Shown here: piece after piece, positions 1 through 8,532 of the stretch
How the letters are laid out: each line of letters opens with the position of its first letter
Numbering within the stretch: position 1 is the first letter of the stretch
NCBI RefSeq assembly: GCF_037040815.1
Contig: NZ_CP146232.1
Span: forward strand, 1,413,501 to 1,477,500
Direction of reading: 5' to 3'
DNA: 64,000 nt
Source of the DNA: Pararoseomonas sp. SCSIO 73927
GTDB lineage: Bacteria; Pseudomonadota; Alphaproteobacteria; Acetobacterales; Acetobacteraceae
Translations under genes and position numbers: made by a program
The notes under the pieces: generated by a model
The model's input: the letters and a program-made list of their open reading frames with translations, nothing else
What the model was told of the DNA's origin: nothing
Database searches by the model: none

Positions 1-304
1 ACTTGGCGATGCACCAGGCGGCGGCCAGCCCGCCGATCAGGTTCACCGGCACCGTCACCAGCGCGACGAGAAGGGTGAGGCGGATGGCGGCGAGCGTGTC
101 CGGCTCCATGATCGCGTCCAGCGCCACGGGCAGGCCGCGTCGCAGCGCCTCCACGAAGACCGCGACAAGCGGCAGGGCGAGCATCAGCACCGCCACCAGC
201 ACCGCGGCCGCGGCCAGCAGGCGCTGGATCCAGGGCCGGTCCTCCCAGGCGTAGCGGAAGGGCTTCGGGCGAGAAGGCTCGGGGCGGAAGGGCTCCCCGC
301 TCAT
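1..304 (-). CDS. cysW: Sulfate ABC transporter permease CysW (N-terminal part, cut by window edge)
   Basis: Only the first ~100 residues are present; the gene runs off the left edge. The product would be the second inner-membrane permease of the CysTWA sulfate/thiosulfate importer. A hydrophobic segment rich in A, L and V lies at about residues 30-55 and a second at about 75-95, as expected for the first two membrane helices. The ATG overlaps the cysT stop (ATGA), which fixes both start and frame and implies translational coupling. The identification rests on the order binding protein, CysT, CysW and on the family-like N-terminus; the EAA loop is outside the window. Confidence 0.85.
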   Translation of the reverse strand, partial: MSGEPFRPEPSRPKPFRYAWEDRPWIQRLLAAAAVLVAVLMLALPLVAVFVEALRRGLPVALDAIMEPDTLAAIRLTLLVALVTVPVNLIGGLAAAWCIAK

Positions 305-1164
305 CGGCGCCCCCGGCGCAGCCGGCGCTGCAGCAGGTTGACCGCCAGCAGCACGACGAAGGAGAGGGCGAGCATCGCCAGCCCCACCGCCGCCGCCCCG
401 GCATAGTCGAACTGCTCCAGCCGGATCACGATCAGCAGCGGCGCGATCTCCGTGACCATCGGCATGTTGCCGGCGATGAAGATGACGCTGCCGTACTCCC
501 CCACCGCCCGGGCGAAGGCGAGGGCGAAGCCCGTCAGCAGGGTGGGCAGCAGGGCCGGCAGCACCACCCGCCACAGCGTCTGCGCGCGGCTGGCGCCAAG
601 GGTCGCCGCCGCTTCCTCGGCCTCCAGCGGCATGTCCCGCAGCACCGGCTCCAGCGTGCGGGCGATGAAGGGCAGGCCGACGAACATCAGGGCGAAGACG
701 ATGCCGGCCTGGCTGAAGGCGATCTTCCAGCCGAACAGGGCCATGACAGGCGCGCCGAGCCACCCGTTCGGCGCCGTCAGCGCGGTGAGCGCGATGCCGG
801 CCACGGCGGTGGGAAGGGCGAAGGGAAGGTCCAGCGCCGCATCCAGAATGCCGCGGCCGGGAAAGCGCAGCCGCACGATGGCCCAGGCCAGCAGCAGCCC
901 CAGCGGCAGGTCGAGCAGCGCCGCCAGGAAGGCGGCGCCGAAGGAGAGGTGGAGCGCGGCCACCACCCGCTCATCCGCCAGCGATTCCCATAGCCCCAGC
1001 GGCCCCATCTCCAGCGGCCGCAGCACGAGCGCGAGGAGCGGGATCAGCACGATGCTGCCCGCCCAGAGCAGGGTGACGCCGAGGCTGGTGCGGAAGCCCG
1101 GCACGGCGCGGATCGGCGCCGCCCGTCCCCGGGCGGCGCCGATCGTCGCGGCCGAAGCGCTCAC
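301..1164 (-). CDS. cysT: Sulfate ABC transporter permease CysT
   Basis: A 287-residue inner-membrane protein, the usual length for CysT (also called CysU). It forms the sulfate channel together with CysW. Several hydrophobic helices are visible, and the permease EAA loop ([20 protein letters not shown]) lies near residues 175-200, where it would dock on the CysA ATPase. The chosen GTG start overlaps the stop of the binding-protein gene (GTGA) and gives the expected N-terminus (SASAATIG...) before the first helix; the longer open frame upstream is antisense read-through inside the previous gene's region. The neighbouring binding protein and CysW make the assignment firm. No CysA ATPase lies in the window; it may lie left of the edge. 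Confidence 0.93.
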   Translation of the reverse strand: MSASAATIGAARGRAAPIRAVPGFRTSLGVTLLWAGSIVLIPLLALVLRPLEMGPLGLWESLADERVVAALHLSFGAAFLAALLDLPLGLLLAWAIVRLRFPGRGILDAALDLPFALPTAVAGIALTALTAPNGWLGAPVMALFGWKIAFSQAGIVFALMFVGLPFIARTLEPVLRDMPLEAEEAAATLGASRAQTLWRVVLPALLPTLLTGFALAFARAVGEYGSVIFIAGNMPMVTEIAPLLIVIRLEQFDYAGAAAVGLAMLALSFVVLLAVNLLQRRLRRGRR

Positions 1165-2216
1165 CGCGCCGCCGCCCGCGCTGCCCCGGCGATGCGGTCG
1201 AAGATCCCACCATCGCCGAAATGCGTTGCCTGCGCGCGCGTCCAGCCGCCGAAGAGCGGGTCGTCCACCGTCACCAGCTCCATCCTCGGGAAGCGGGCCG
1301 CGTTCGCCTCCAGCAGCGCCGCGTCGCGCGGGCGGTAGAAGTGCTTCGCCGCCAGCGCCTGCCCCTCCGGCTCGTAGAGGCCGCGCAGATAGGCCTCCGC
1401 CACCGCCCGCGTCCCGCGCCGGTCCACGTTCGTGTCCACCACGGCCACCGAGGGCTCGGCGAGCACGGAAAGGCCGGGGTGCACGATGTCGAAATTGCTG
1501 GCACCGAACTCCTGCATCGCCAGGTGCGCCTCGTTCTCCCAGGCCAGCAGAACGTCGCCGAGGCCGCGCTGGGCGAAGGTGGTGGTGGATCCCCGCGCGC
1601 CCGTATCCAGCACGGGCACGTTGCGGAACAGCTTCACCATCTCCGCCTCCGTCCCCGCCTCCGTGGCACCGGGCCGGCGCATCAGCCAGGCCCAGGCCGC
1701 CAGGTAGTTCCAGCGCGCGCCGCCGGAGGTCTTGGGGTTGGGCGTGATCACGGCGATGCCGGGCCTCATCAGGTCGCCCCACTCACGAACCGCCTTCGGG
1801 TTCCCCTTCTTCACCAGGAACACGATGGTGCTGGTGTAGGGGGCGCTGTTGTTGGGCAGGCGCCCCATCCAGTCCTTTGCGATCAGCCCGCGCCCGGCGA
1901 TCTCGTCCACGTCGTAGGCGAGGGCGAGGGTGACGACATCGGCCTGCAGCCCGTCGATCACGGAGCGGGCCTGCCGGCCGGAGCCGCCATGAGAGGTGTT
2001 CACCCGCACCGCCACGCCGCCCCCCGCCCGCCAGCGGGCCGCGAAGCTCGCGTTGTATTCCCGGTAGAACTCCCGCGTGGGGTCGTAGGAGACGTTCAGC
2101 AGGGTGCCCGCCCCTTGACCCGTCCCTTGGCCCGCGGCCGGCCGCACGGCGGCGCCGACGAGCCCGGCGACCAGCACGCCGCGGCGGGTGGCGGTGATGG
2201 AAGGACCCTTGGTCAT
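1161..2216 (-). CDS. Periplasmic sulfate/thiosulfate-binding protein
   Basis: A 351-residue solute-binding protein that would capture sulfate in the periplasm and deliver it to CysTW. The N-terminus carries a twin-arginine-like export signal ([14 protein letters not shown], about residues 10-25). Family signatures include [18 protein letters not shown] (about residues 70-90), which lines the anion site, and [14 protein letters not shown] near residue 150. The start has a good ribosome site (AAGGAGA about 8 nt upstream). It is the first gene of the sbp-cysT-cysW operon, with 4-nt overlaps throughout. Whether it belongs to the Sbp or the CysP subgroup cannot be decided by eye. Confidence 0.92.
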   Translation of the reverse strand: MTKGPSITATRRGVLVAGLVGAAVRPAAGQGTGQGAGTLLNVSYDPTREFYREYNASFAARWRAGGGVAVRVNTSHGGSGRQARSVIDGLQADVVTLALAYDVDEIAGRGLIAKDWMGRLPNNSAPYTSTIVFLVKKGNPKAVREWGDLMRPGIAVITPNPKTSGGARWNYLAAWAWLMRRPGATEAGTEAEMVKLFRNVPVLDTGARGSTTTFAQRGLGDVLLAWENEAHLAMQEFGASNFDIVHPGLSVLAEPSVAVVDTNVDRRGTRAVAEAYLRGLYEPEGQALAAKHFYRPRDAALLEANAARFPRMELVTVDDPLFGGWTRAQATHFGDGGIFDRIAGAARAAAR

Positions 2217-2579
2217 CGGCAGGTCTCCTTGCGGGAGGGCGGGACGCGGACGGGGTGGCCGGGTGCGCGCGGCCTGCCACCGTACCGGGAAAGGCGGGGC
2301 CCCGTCCCGCGCCGTCCGGCGGGCCTGCCCGGAGAAATCCTATGAAGCTGCTAGGAATTGCGGCAACGACTTTCGGCCACCCTCCTGATGGCTTTGTCGT
2401 GAGCGCCCGACCGTGGCCGGCCGTGCGGGACGGTCACGCCTTGTAGGGCCGGCCCGATTGCCCGGGCAGGCCGATCGTGCGATCTCGGCAGGGCGCGTCG
2501 CGGTGCTCCACAAGGGTGATCGCGCGTCCCCGCGGACAGGGCAGGGCCGCGCTGTCGGCAGCAGAGCGCAGGATTTCCG
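2217..2579. other. Divergent intergenic region between sulfate importer and 2580 gene
   Basis: About 360 bp separates the leftward sulfate operon from the rightward gene at 2580. It must hold promoters for both directions. A weak minus-strand promoter candidate is listed separately. Short open frames here (for example a ~34-codon frame starting at 2342) have no family features or ribosome site and are not called. No riboswitch-like structure was recognised. Confidence 0.6.
2337..2366 (-). promoter_or_regulatory. Possible promoter of the sulfate importer operon
   Basis: Reading the minus strand, TTGCCG (2366-2361) and TAGGAT (2342-2337) are separated by 18 bp and lie about 120 bp upstream of the binding-protein start. 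It is the best sigma70-like match seen in a GC-rich spacer, but it could be chance. Confidence 0.3.
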
Positions 2580-4010
2580 ATGGACACCGACTTCACGCCC
2601 GACCCGCAGGACCAGCTCGCGCGGCTGCGCGAGAGGGCCGCCGCGCTCGCCGCCGGCTTCGCGGAGATCCATGGTGGGCTGGAGCACCTGCTGGACGAGA
2701 TGGGCGGCGCCGCGTCGCGCTCCGCCCGGGAGGAGCTGGACACGGCGCAGGAGAGGATCCGGGATCTCGAGGCGCGGCTGGCCGGGCAGGAGGAGGAGCT
2801 GGCGGCGCTGCGTCTGGAGAGAGACCGCCAGGCCGCCTCCCTCGGGGAGCGCTTCGCCGAGCTCGCGGTGCTGACGCGCCTGCTGGAGGATCAGCGCCGG
2901 GCCGCCGCGGCTTCCAAGCCGGGGAAGGGCGGGAAACGGAAATCCGCCTCGCCCCCCTCGCCCATCCCCTCACCGGCGACCGCCCCGCCCGCGGAGGAGC
3001 AGATGCCGGACCCGCCCTGGCACGTCCTCGACCTGCGCACGGATTCGCTGCTGGCGACGGTGGCGCTGAACCACGTCGCGATCGAGCGGGCGGCCGGGCT
3101 GGGCCCGTCGGTCTGGAACGCGGGCGGGGTGGCGCCCGCCGGCTTCGCCTGGCAGGCCCGGCGCCTCGCGGCGATGGAGGGCTTCTCCCCCCAGGACGCG
3201 CCGCCGGGTCCCGGCTCCACGCTCTTCGTCTATGGCCTGCGCCTGCTGGAGGAGCTGATTGGGGCCGGCCTGCCCGCCGGGCTCCGGCTTCAGGCTCTCG
3301 TCAGCCTCCGCGAGGAGCGCGCGGCGGCGGAGGAGGCCCTGGCGAAAGCAGGGCTGTCCGGGCGGGCGCTGCTGGCCGGCCGCTTCCTCTTCGCCGGGCG
3401 GGAGCCGGCAGCGGGCAGCGGCCGGGACGACACCTGGCGCGACACCTGGCCGGCGGCGCTGCATCTCGGCCTCTTCGACGATCCGGGGCCGGGAACACGG
3501 ATCGTCACCGGCCGCGTCGGCCTCTCCCTCCAGGGCCGCCGGCTGGCGGCGCGGGACGAGAGGCTCGTCGCCGCCATCGGCGCGGCGCTGCCGGACCCGC
3601 TCGTCGTGCTGGCCGACGAGGCGGACCGCAAGCGGCTCCGCGAGCTCGGCGCCGAGGTGGTGGTCGTGAACCGGGCGCGGAACTTCTGGAGCGACTTCTT
3701 CGACGAGGTGGGCACGCTGGTGGACTGGCCGGCGCGGATGGAGGAGGTGCAGGTCACCTCGGCCGCGGCGCAGGCCCTGCAGCGGGGGCGGCTGCTGGCC
3801 CTCCTCACGGAGGAGGCGCCCCCGCCGGGCGTGGCGGCCTTCGCCCGGCCCGATGCGCTGCTCGCCCATCTGCGGGAGGTCACCGCCTCGCCGGAGCGGC
3901 ACGCGGCGGCGCTGCGCGACGTGCGGGAGAGCGTCTCCGCGACCTATGGCCGTGACTTCCACCTGCGCCGGCTGAACCTGACGGCGGGCCAGGGGGACGG
4001 GGCCGCGTAG
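2580..4010 (+). CDS. Coiled-coil protein of unknown function, glycan locus
   Basis: A 476-residue protein that I do not recognise. Residues ~1-110 are charged and heptad-like (long runs of E, R, L and A), consistent with a coiled coil. Residues ~115-140 form a K/S/P-rich linker, and the remaining ~330 residues look like a folded alpha/beta domain (motifs PLVVLADEADRKRLRELGAE and VVNRARNFWSDFFDE). There is no signal peptide or membrane segment, so it is probably cytoplasmic. The start has an AGGA ribosome site 8 nt upstream. It sits directly before the galectin-like and glycosyltransferase genes and may serve polymer length control or a glycosyltransferase-associated role, but that is inference from position only. 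Confidence 0.75.
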   Translation: MDTDFTPDPQDQLARLRERAAALAAGFAEIHGGLEHLLDEMGGAASRSAREELDTAQERIRDLEARLAGQEEELAALRLERDRQAASLGERFAELAVLTRLLEDQRRAAAASKPGKGGKRKSASPPSPIPSPATAPPAEEQMPDPPWHVLDLRTDSLLATVALNHVAIERAAGLGPSVWNAGGVAPAGFAWQARRLAAMEGFSPQDAPPGPGSTLFVYGLRLLEELIGAGLPAGLRLQALVSLREERAAAEEALAKAGLSGRALLAGRFLFAGREPAAGSGRDDTWRDTWPAALHLGLFDDPGPGTRIVTGRVGLSLQGRRLAARDERLVAAIGAALPDPLVVLADEADRKRLRELGAEVVVVNRARNFWSDFFDEVGTLVDWPARMEEVQVTSAAAQALQRGRLLALLTEEAPPPGVAAFARPDALLAHLREVTASPERHAAALRDVRESVSATYGRDFHLRRLNLTAGQGDGAA

Positions 4011-4101
4011 GGCGGGCCAGCGCCGTCCGGGCGCGGCCCCGCTTCACCCTCCCGAGAGTCCCGGTCCGCAGGCCCGGCCATCCCGTGCAGAATGGTCAGC
4101 T

Positions 4102-4130
4102 TTCAGCTGAGTCTGCCAGGATGTGTTAAT
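4102..4130 (+). promoter_or_regulatory. Possible promoter for the 4175 glycan operon
   Basis: TTCAGC (4102-4107) and GTTAAT (4125-4130) are 17 bp apart, 45 bp upstream of the ATG at 4175, in the only AT-richer patch of the spacer. An inverted TCAGCT/CAGCTGA motif overlaps the -35 side. It is a weak match. Confidence 0.35.
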
Positions 4131-4174
4131 CCAGGGGCCGACAAGCTCCTGCGCCGACACGAGATCCCGTCCCC

Positions 4175-5134
4175 ATGACAAGAACGGACCCAGGCCATCC
4201 CCCGCCGCTCGCCGGCCGCCACGACCTGCTGATCGCGGCCGCGGCCGCGGCCCGGGGCGAGAGCCTGGACGTGGTGACGGGGGAGGACATCCTCCTCCAC
4301 GTCAAGCCCGCGCCGCACGGCCTCGTGGTGAACAGCCGCCTCTCCGGGCAGTGGGGGGTCGAGCGGCGGATCGCGCTTCCCGACGATGCCGTGGGGCCGG
4401 AGCTGGCCCTCTCCATCGAGCTGGAGGAGGGGCAGGCGGCCCTCCTCTCGCACGGGACCCCCCTGGCGGAGATCCCGCTCGCGCTGCCGCTGGCGGGGGC
4501 GCGGCTGCTGCTGTCGGACAACATCCTGAAGGCGGATGGCGGAACCCCGGGCGTCCTCCACGGGCAGATCGCCCGGGCGGACACCCAGCACCTCTCCGGC
4601 CTGATCCAGCTCGGCGCGGGGGAGGGGATGGCGGAGATCGAGTTCCGCGCGGACGGGCGCCCCCTCTCGCGGCTGGAGCTCGCGCCCGGCGCCGCCCTCC
4701 GCTTCAGCCTTCCCCATCCCTGGGAGGCCCTGGTCTACGAGGGGATGTGGGTGGAGATGCGGCACGCGGGCGCGGTGCTGGACGCGGTGCCCCTGCGCTC
4801 CCGCTACTTCGGCGCCGTCGAGCACTGCTCGGAGCGCAGCGTCAGCGGCTGGGTGCGCAACCCCGCGCTGCCCGCCTCCCCGCTGGTGGTGGACATCCTC
4901 GTGAACGGGCGCTTCCAGGGCTCCGCCCGCGCGAACGGCGCGCGCCCCGGCACGCCGCAGGACGGCGCCGGCTTCCACTTCCGCTTCCCAGAGCCCGTCC
5001 TCCTGCCGGAGGGCCGGGAGGCGCGCGTTTCGGTCCGGGTGGGTGACACGGAGCTGGAGCTGACGAACAGTCCCTGGTGGATCTGCCGCCCCGTCACCTA
5101 TACCGGCCCCCTGCCCACGGGGACCACGGATTGA
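4175..5134 (+). CDS. Galectin-like lectin domain plus GWxxN module
   Basis: A 319-residue protein with two visible modules. Residues ~30-110 resemble a galectin carbohydrate-recognition domain: H42 (LLHVKP), V51-V-N53, then W60-G-V-E63-R-R65. In animal galectins the sugar-binding pattern is HxNxR...VxN...WxxExR, and the 7-residue N-to-W spacing is identical here; the N and R of HxNxR are replaced by K and A. Residues ~210-295 carry a second module (GAVEHCSERSVSGWVRNP, then DILVNGRFQGS and GAGFHFRFP) also present at 10058. No signal peptide is evident. It overlaps the next glycosyltransferase gene by 4 nt, so a role in building or binding the same glycan is likely. The galectin call is my inference from residue pattern; an unrelated beta-sandwich remains possible. 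Confidence 0.6.
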   Translation: MTRTDPGHPPPLAGRHDLLIAAAAAARGESLDVVTGEDILLHVKPAPHGLVVNSRLSGQWGVERRIALPDDAVGPELALSIELEEGQAALLSHGTPLAEIPLALPLAGARLLLSDNILKADGGTPGVLHGQIARADTQHLSGLIQLGAGEGMAEIEFRADGRPLSRLELAPGAALRFSLPHPWEALVYEGMWVEMRHAGAVLDAVPLRSRYFGAVEHCSERSVSGWVRNPALPASPLVVDILVNGRFQGSARANGARPGTPQDGAGFHFRFPEPVLLPEGREARVSVRVGDTELELTNSPWWICRPVTYTGPLPTGTTD

Positions 5135-7371
5135 GGATCTGCATCGCCTCTCCCGACATTGTCGGGCCGATCAACAATGGCGGGGTGGGCACGGCCTGCA
5201 CGGCGCTCGCCCAGTTCCTCGCGGCCGAGGGGCACGAGGTGACGCTGTTCTACACCTCCACTTTCTTCGAGCGCGGCGACCGCGAGGCCTGGGCGGCAGC
5301 CTACGCGCGGCAGGGCATCGCCATGATGTTCCTTGAGAGCGGCGGCCTGCCCGCGGTGCACCGCACGCCCAGCGTCTACGACGACGACAACCTCGCCCGC
5401 TCCTACCACGTGTACCGGCAGCTGAAGGACACGGCCTTCGACGTGATCCACTTCGTGGACTACATCGGCCTCGGCTACTTCACCGCCCTCGCCCGCTCCC
5501 AGGGCCTCGCGCTGCAGGGAACCGCGCTGACGGTCACGGCGCACTCGCCCACCCTCTGGTCGCGCCTATCCAACCTGCGGACGGTGGACGACATCACCTA
5601 CATGATCCGGGACCGGATGGAGCGGCGCCTGATCGCGCTCTGCGACCGGGTGATCAGTCCCAGCCGCTACATGCTGCGCTGGCTGCAGGAGAACGGCTTC
5701 ACCCTGCCCGCGCGGCAGCACGTCATCCCCAACCTCATGCCGCGCCGCCTGGCGCCCGCCGCGCCCGCGCCGGAGGCTTCCGCGCCCTCGGCGATCGGGG
5801 AGGTCGTGTTCTTCGGCCGCATCGAGCCGCGCAAGGGCCTGCTCGTCTTCTGCGACGCCATCGACCGGATCCGGGACCGGCTGCCGCCGGGGCTCCGCAT
5901 CACCTTTCTCGGCAAGTCCGGCGCGGACTACCCGCCCGCCAGCATCGAGGCCCGCGCCGCCCGCTGGGGCCGCGAGGTGCGGGTGCTGGACGACCTCGAC
6001 ACCTTCCAGGCGAACGACTACCTGCGCGCGCCCGGCCGCTTGGCCGTGCTCGCGGCGCTGTCCGACAACTCGCCCTACACGGTGCTGGAGTGCCTCTCCA
6101 ACCGCATCCCCTTCATCGCCTCAGACGTCGGCGGGGTCGCGGAGCTGATCGCGCCGGAGAGCCAGGACCGGGTGCTGTTCCAGCCCACCCCCGCCGCCCT
6201 GGCGGAACGGCTGGAGGCCGCGCTCGCCGCGCCCGCCGGCGGCTTCGGCCCCGCCGGCTCCGCGGTGCGGGAGGAGGAGACGGAGGAGGCCTTCCGCCGC
6301 CTGCACACCGAGATCGCGGCCCGGCTCGCGCGGCCCGCGCGTGCCCCCGCGGCCCGAGCGGCGACGGTCAGCGTCCTCATCCTCCACTACGAGCGGCCGG
6401 CGGGGCTGGCCCAGGCGCTGGCCGGGCTCGCCGCGCAGACCCGGGCGCCGGACGAGATCATCGTGGTGGACAATGGCAGCCGCACGGCGGCCGCGGTGGA
6501 GTTCCTGGCGGCGCTGGAGGCGGAGGGCCGGCCCGGCCTGCGGGTCCTCCGCATGGGCGAGAACGCCTACGAGCCCGCGGCGCGCAACGCCGGCGCCTAC
6601 GCCGCCACCGGCCAGTGGCTGCTGCACATGGACGACGACAACGTCCCCAAGCCGGAGGAGGTGGACACCTTCCTGCGCGCCGCCGAGACGAGCGGGGCCG
6701 ACCTGCTGACCTGCTTCAACGACCACTTCACCGGCGAGGTCCCGCCGGCAAGCGAGGCGGAAGCGGTGAAGCGCTTCATCGTCATGGGCGATTTCGGGCC
6801 ACTCGGCCTCATCGTGAACGGCTACGGCGACCTGAACTGCTTCGTCCGGCGCGACCTCTTCCTCGAGATCGGCGGCTTCGTCGTGGACGGGCGCTTCAAC
6901 CACGCCGAGGACTGGCGCTTCTTCGCCAAGGCCTGGTCGCGCGGGCTGAAGCTCGACGTCGTGCCGGAGGCGCTGATCTGGTACCGCACGGGGGAAGGCA
7001 GCTGGGGCGGCAGCTGGCGCAAGCGGGACCGCGCCGGCGCGCTCATGCGGGCCGCCGAGACCTACCTCTCCGTCGCCCCGCCCGCGCTCCGCCCCTTCCT
7101 CCTTCTCTCCCAGGGACTGTTCTGGAAGGCGCTGGAGGCCGAGACCGGCCGCCGTTCCCAGAACGTGGAGCTGACGATGCTGCGGCGCCAGGCCGCGCAG
7201 CTGACGGAGCGGACGGCGCTGCTGGAACTGGAGAACGAGAGGCTGCGCCAGCGGCTGGCCCAGGTGGGCGGCTTCGTCGAGCACCTGGCGGAGGAGCACC
7301 TGCCGGAGGACCCGGCGCTGCAACGTGGGGTCGCCTTCATCCGCCGCCTCGGCCGGAAGTACGCGAATTGA
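5131..7371 (+). CDS. Two-headed glycosyltransferase (GT4 + GT2)
   Basis: A 746-residue protein joining two sugar transferases. Residues ~1-400 form a GT-B fold GT4-type enzyme: a glycine-rich N-terminal loop (GPINNGGVGTA), VFFGRIEPRKGL near residue 230, and the donor-binding SDNSPYTVLE...SDVGGVAELI around residues 310-335. Residues ~413-640 form a GT-A fold GT2 enzyme: VSVLILHYERP, IIVVDNGS, and the metal-binding HMDDDN near residue 500. The last ~60 residues look like a coiled coil (LLELENERLRQRL). The TTG start overlaps the stop of the previous gene (TTGA) and gives the correct first beta strand (RICIASPD); the longer upstream frame is rejected. It probably adds two successive sugars in a surface-glycan repeat unit at the cytoplasmic face. 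Confidence 0.88.
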   Translation: MRICIASPDIVGPINNGGVGTACTALAQFLAAEGHEVTLFYTSTFFERGDREAWAAAYARQGIAMMFLESGGLPAVHRTPSVYDDDNLARSYHVYRQLKDTAFDVIHFVDYIGLGYFTALARSQGLALQGTALTVTAHSPTLWSRLSNLRTVDDITYMIRDRMERRLIALCDRVISPSRYMLRWLQENGFTLPARQHVIPNLMPRRLAPAAPAPEASAPSAIGEVVFFGRIEPRKGLLVFCDAIDRIRDRLPPGLRITFLGKSGADYPPASIEARAARWGREVRVLDDLDTFQANDYLRAPGRLAVLAALSDNSPYTVLECLSNRIPFIASDVGGVAELIAPESQDRVLFQPTPAALAERLEAALAAPAGGFGPAGSAVREEETEEAFRRLHTEIAARLARPARAPAARAATVSVLILHYERPAGLAQALAGLAAQTRAPDEIIVVDNGSRTAAAVEFLAALEAEGRPGLRVLRMGENAYEPAARNAGAYAATGQWLLHMDDDNVPKPEEVDTFLRAAETSGADLLTCFNDHFTGEVPPASEAEAVKRFIVMGDFGPLGLIVNGYGDLNCFVRRDLFLEIGGFVVDGRFNHAEDWRFFAKAWSRGLKLDVVPEALIWYRTGEGSWGGSWRKRDRAGALMRAAETYLSVAPPALRPFLLLSQGLFWKALEAETGRRSQNVELTMLRRQAAQLTERTALLELENERLRQRLAQVGGFVEHLAEEHLPEDPALQRGVAFIRRLGRKYAN

Positions 7372-8237
7372 GGGCAGACGCGGCCCGCAGCGAGCCGGAC
7401 GCCACGCGGGAGATCCCGACGATCCTCGTGGAAGGGATGCCGGAGTTCCGCCTCCGGCCGGGCGAGCACCGTTACCGGATCGAGGGCGAGGCCCTGCCGA
7501 TCGACGTCTACGCGCGGCTGGTCGGCCCCGACCGGCCGCTGATCGTCTTCGGGCAGGGCATGGTCAAGCGCAGCGAGGTCTCCCTGCCCCGCTTCCAGCG
7601 CCTCGACTGGGTGCGGCACTTCCCGGAGAACGTCATGATTCTCAGCGACCCCACGCTGGGCCTCGACCCCGGGCTCGGGCTGGGCTGGCTGCTCGGCACG
7701 GCCGAGCACCCCGTGCTGCCCCGCATCCTGGAACTGGTGGAGCGGGCCAGGGACGGAATCGGCCTGTCGAACCGGCAGGTCCTGTTCTTCGGCAGCTCCG
7801 CCGGCGGCTTCGGCTCGCTCATGCTCGCCTCCCGGCTGGAAGGCTCCTCCGCCTTCGTCAACAACCCGCAGACCGACGTGCTGCAATTCCGGCGCGGCGG
7901 CGTGGCCCACCTGCTGCGCGTCGCCTTCGGCGGCATCGCGCCGGCAGAGGCCGCGGAGCGCTTCGGCGCGCGCTTCTCCTTCATCGAGGCCCTGCGGCAG
8001 GGCGCGACGATGCCCCGCACCTACTACCTGCAGAACACACTCGACGCGGACCACTACGAGGACCAGCTACTACCGCTGCTCTCGGCCCTGCGCGGCCTTG
8101 GCCCCGGCAACGACGATCTCGGCGGACGACGCTTCGTGCTGGACCTCTACGCGGATGAGAGAAAACTGCACAACCCGGTCGGGCTGCAGCGCGTGCTCTC
8201 CTGCATGGACGTGGTCAGGCCCTGGATTTCCGGCTGA
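7368..8237 (+). CDS. Alpha/beta-hydrolase-like protein of the glycan operon
   Basis: A 289-residue protein. A nucleophile-elbow-like motif, FFGSSAGGFGSL (GxSxG), near residues 142-153, followed by a small-residue helix, suggests an alpha/beta-hydrolase or acyl-ester-handling fold. HxxD-like residues (LDADHYED; LHNPVGLQ near the C-terminus) could supply the acid and base, but I cannot place the triad with certainty. No signal peptide is seen. The TTG start overlaps the glycosyltransferase stop (TTGA), placing it in the same operon as the galectin-like and GT genes. A role in adding or removing acyl groups on the glycan, or in product release, is an inference from position. Confidence 0.7.
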   Translation: MRADAARSEPDATREIPTILVEGMPEFRLRPGEHRYRIEGEALPIDVYARLVGPDRPLIVFGQGMVKRSEVSLPRFQRLDWVRHFPENVMILSDPTLGLDPGLGLGWLLGTAEHPVLPRILELVERARDGIGLSNRQVLFFGSSAGGFGSLMLASRLEGSSAFVNNPQTDVLQFRRGGVAHLLRVAFGGIAPAEAAERFGARFSFIEALRQGATMPRTYYLQNTLDADHYEDQLLPLLSALRGLGPGNDDLGGRRFVLDLYADERKLHNPVGLQRVLSCMDVVRPWISG

Positions 8238-8270
8238 ACGGGGGGGGTCTCGTCCTGACGGGTTCGGAGG

Positions 8271-8504
8271 CAGGGGGCGCCGCCCCCTGAAACCCCCGCC
8301 AAGGGCCTGAGGCCCTTGGAACCCCTTCTGGCTGCCGCCACGCCGTCCTGAGACGGTAGCTCTGCATGGAGGGCTTTATCCTGACCTTGCAGTCGCCTCG
8401 GGTCACCGGCCCGAGGCGCACCGTCAGCAGGGTAAAACCACCTACTAGAAAAAGATGATGGTGAGGGGTCCGGGGAGAGGAAGAATTCCATCTTCCTCTC
8501 CCCG
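8271..8504 (-). repeat. Mosaic hairpin repeat, copy 1 (type 1)
   Basis: This copy fills the convergent gap between the 7368 gene and ugd. Its hairpins, from right to left, are: an A hairpin with 14-bp arms around a GAATTC-containing centre (8471-8504) that ends 28 bp past the ugd stop; the tract agaaaaagatgatgg; a B hairpin with arms CGCCTCGGG/CCCGAGGCG (8394-8418) flanked by cggtgcg-type sequence; a degenerate CTGCCGCCA box (near 8331); and two short D hairpins (8271-8289, 8300-8319). The order and flanking words match the copies at 29461, 37700 and 52333. Confidence 0.85.
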
Positions 8505-8532
8505 GGACAGACCGCCAGCCCCGATCCTTCGC

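Noticed and set aside
452..1747. A long plus-strand frame opposite cysT and the sulfate-binding protein
   Set aside because: The minus strand carries convincing sulfate-transporter motifs and overlapping starts; the plus frame is low-complexity (P, R, S, A).
8471..8504. The GAATTC-centred palindromes as restriction-linked or phage attachment sites
   Set aside because: The centre varies between copies (some lack GAATTC), while the stem and its place after stop codons are constant, which fits RNA hairpins better.
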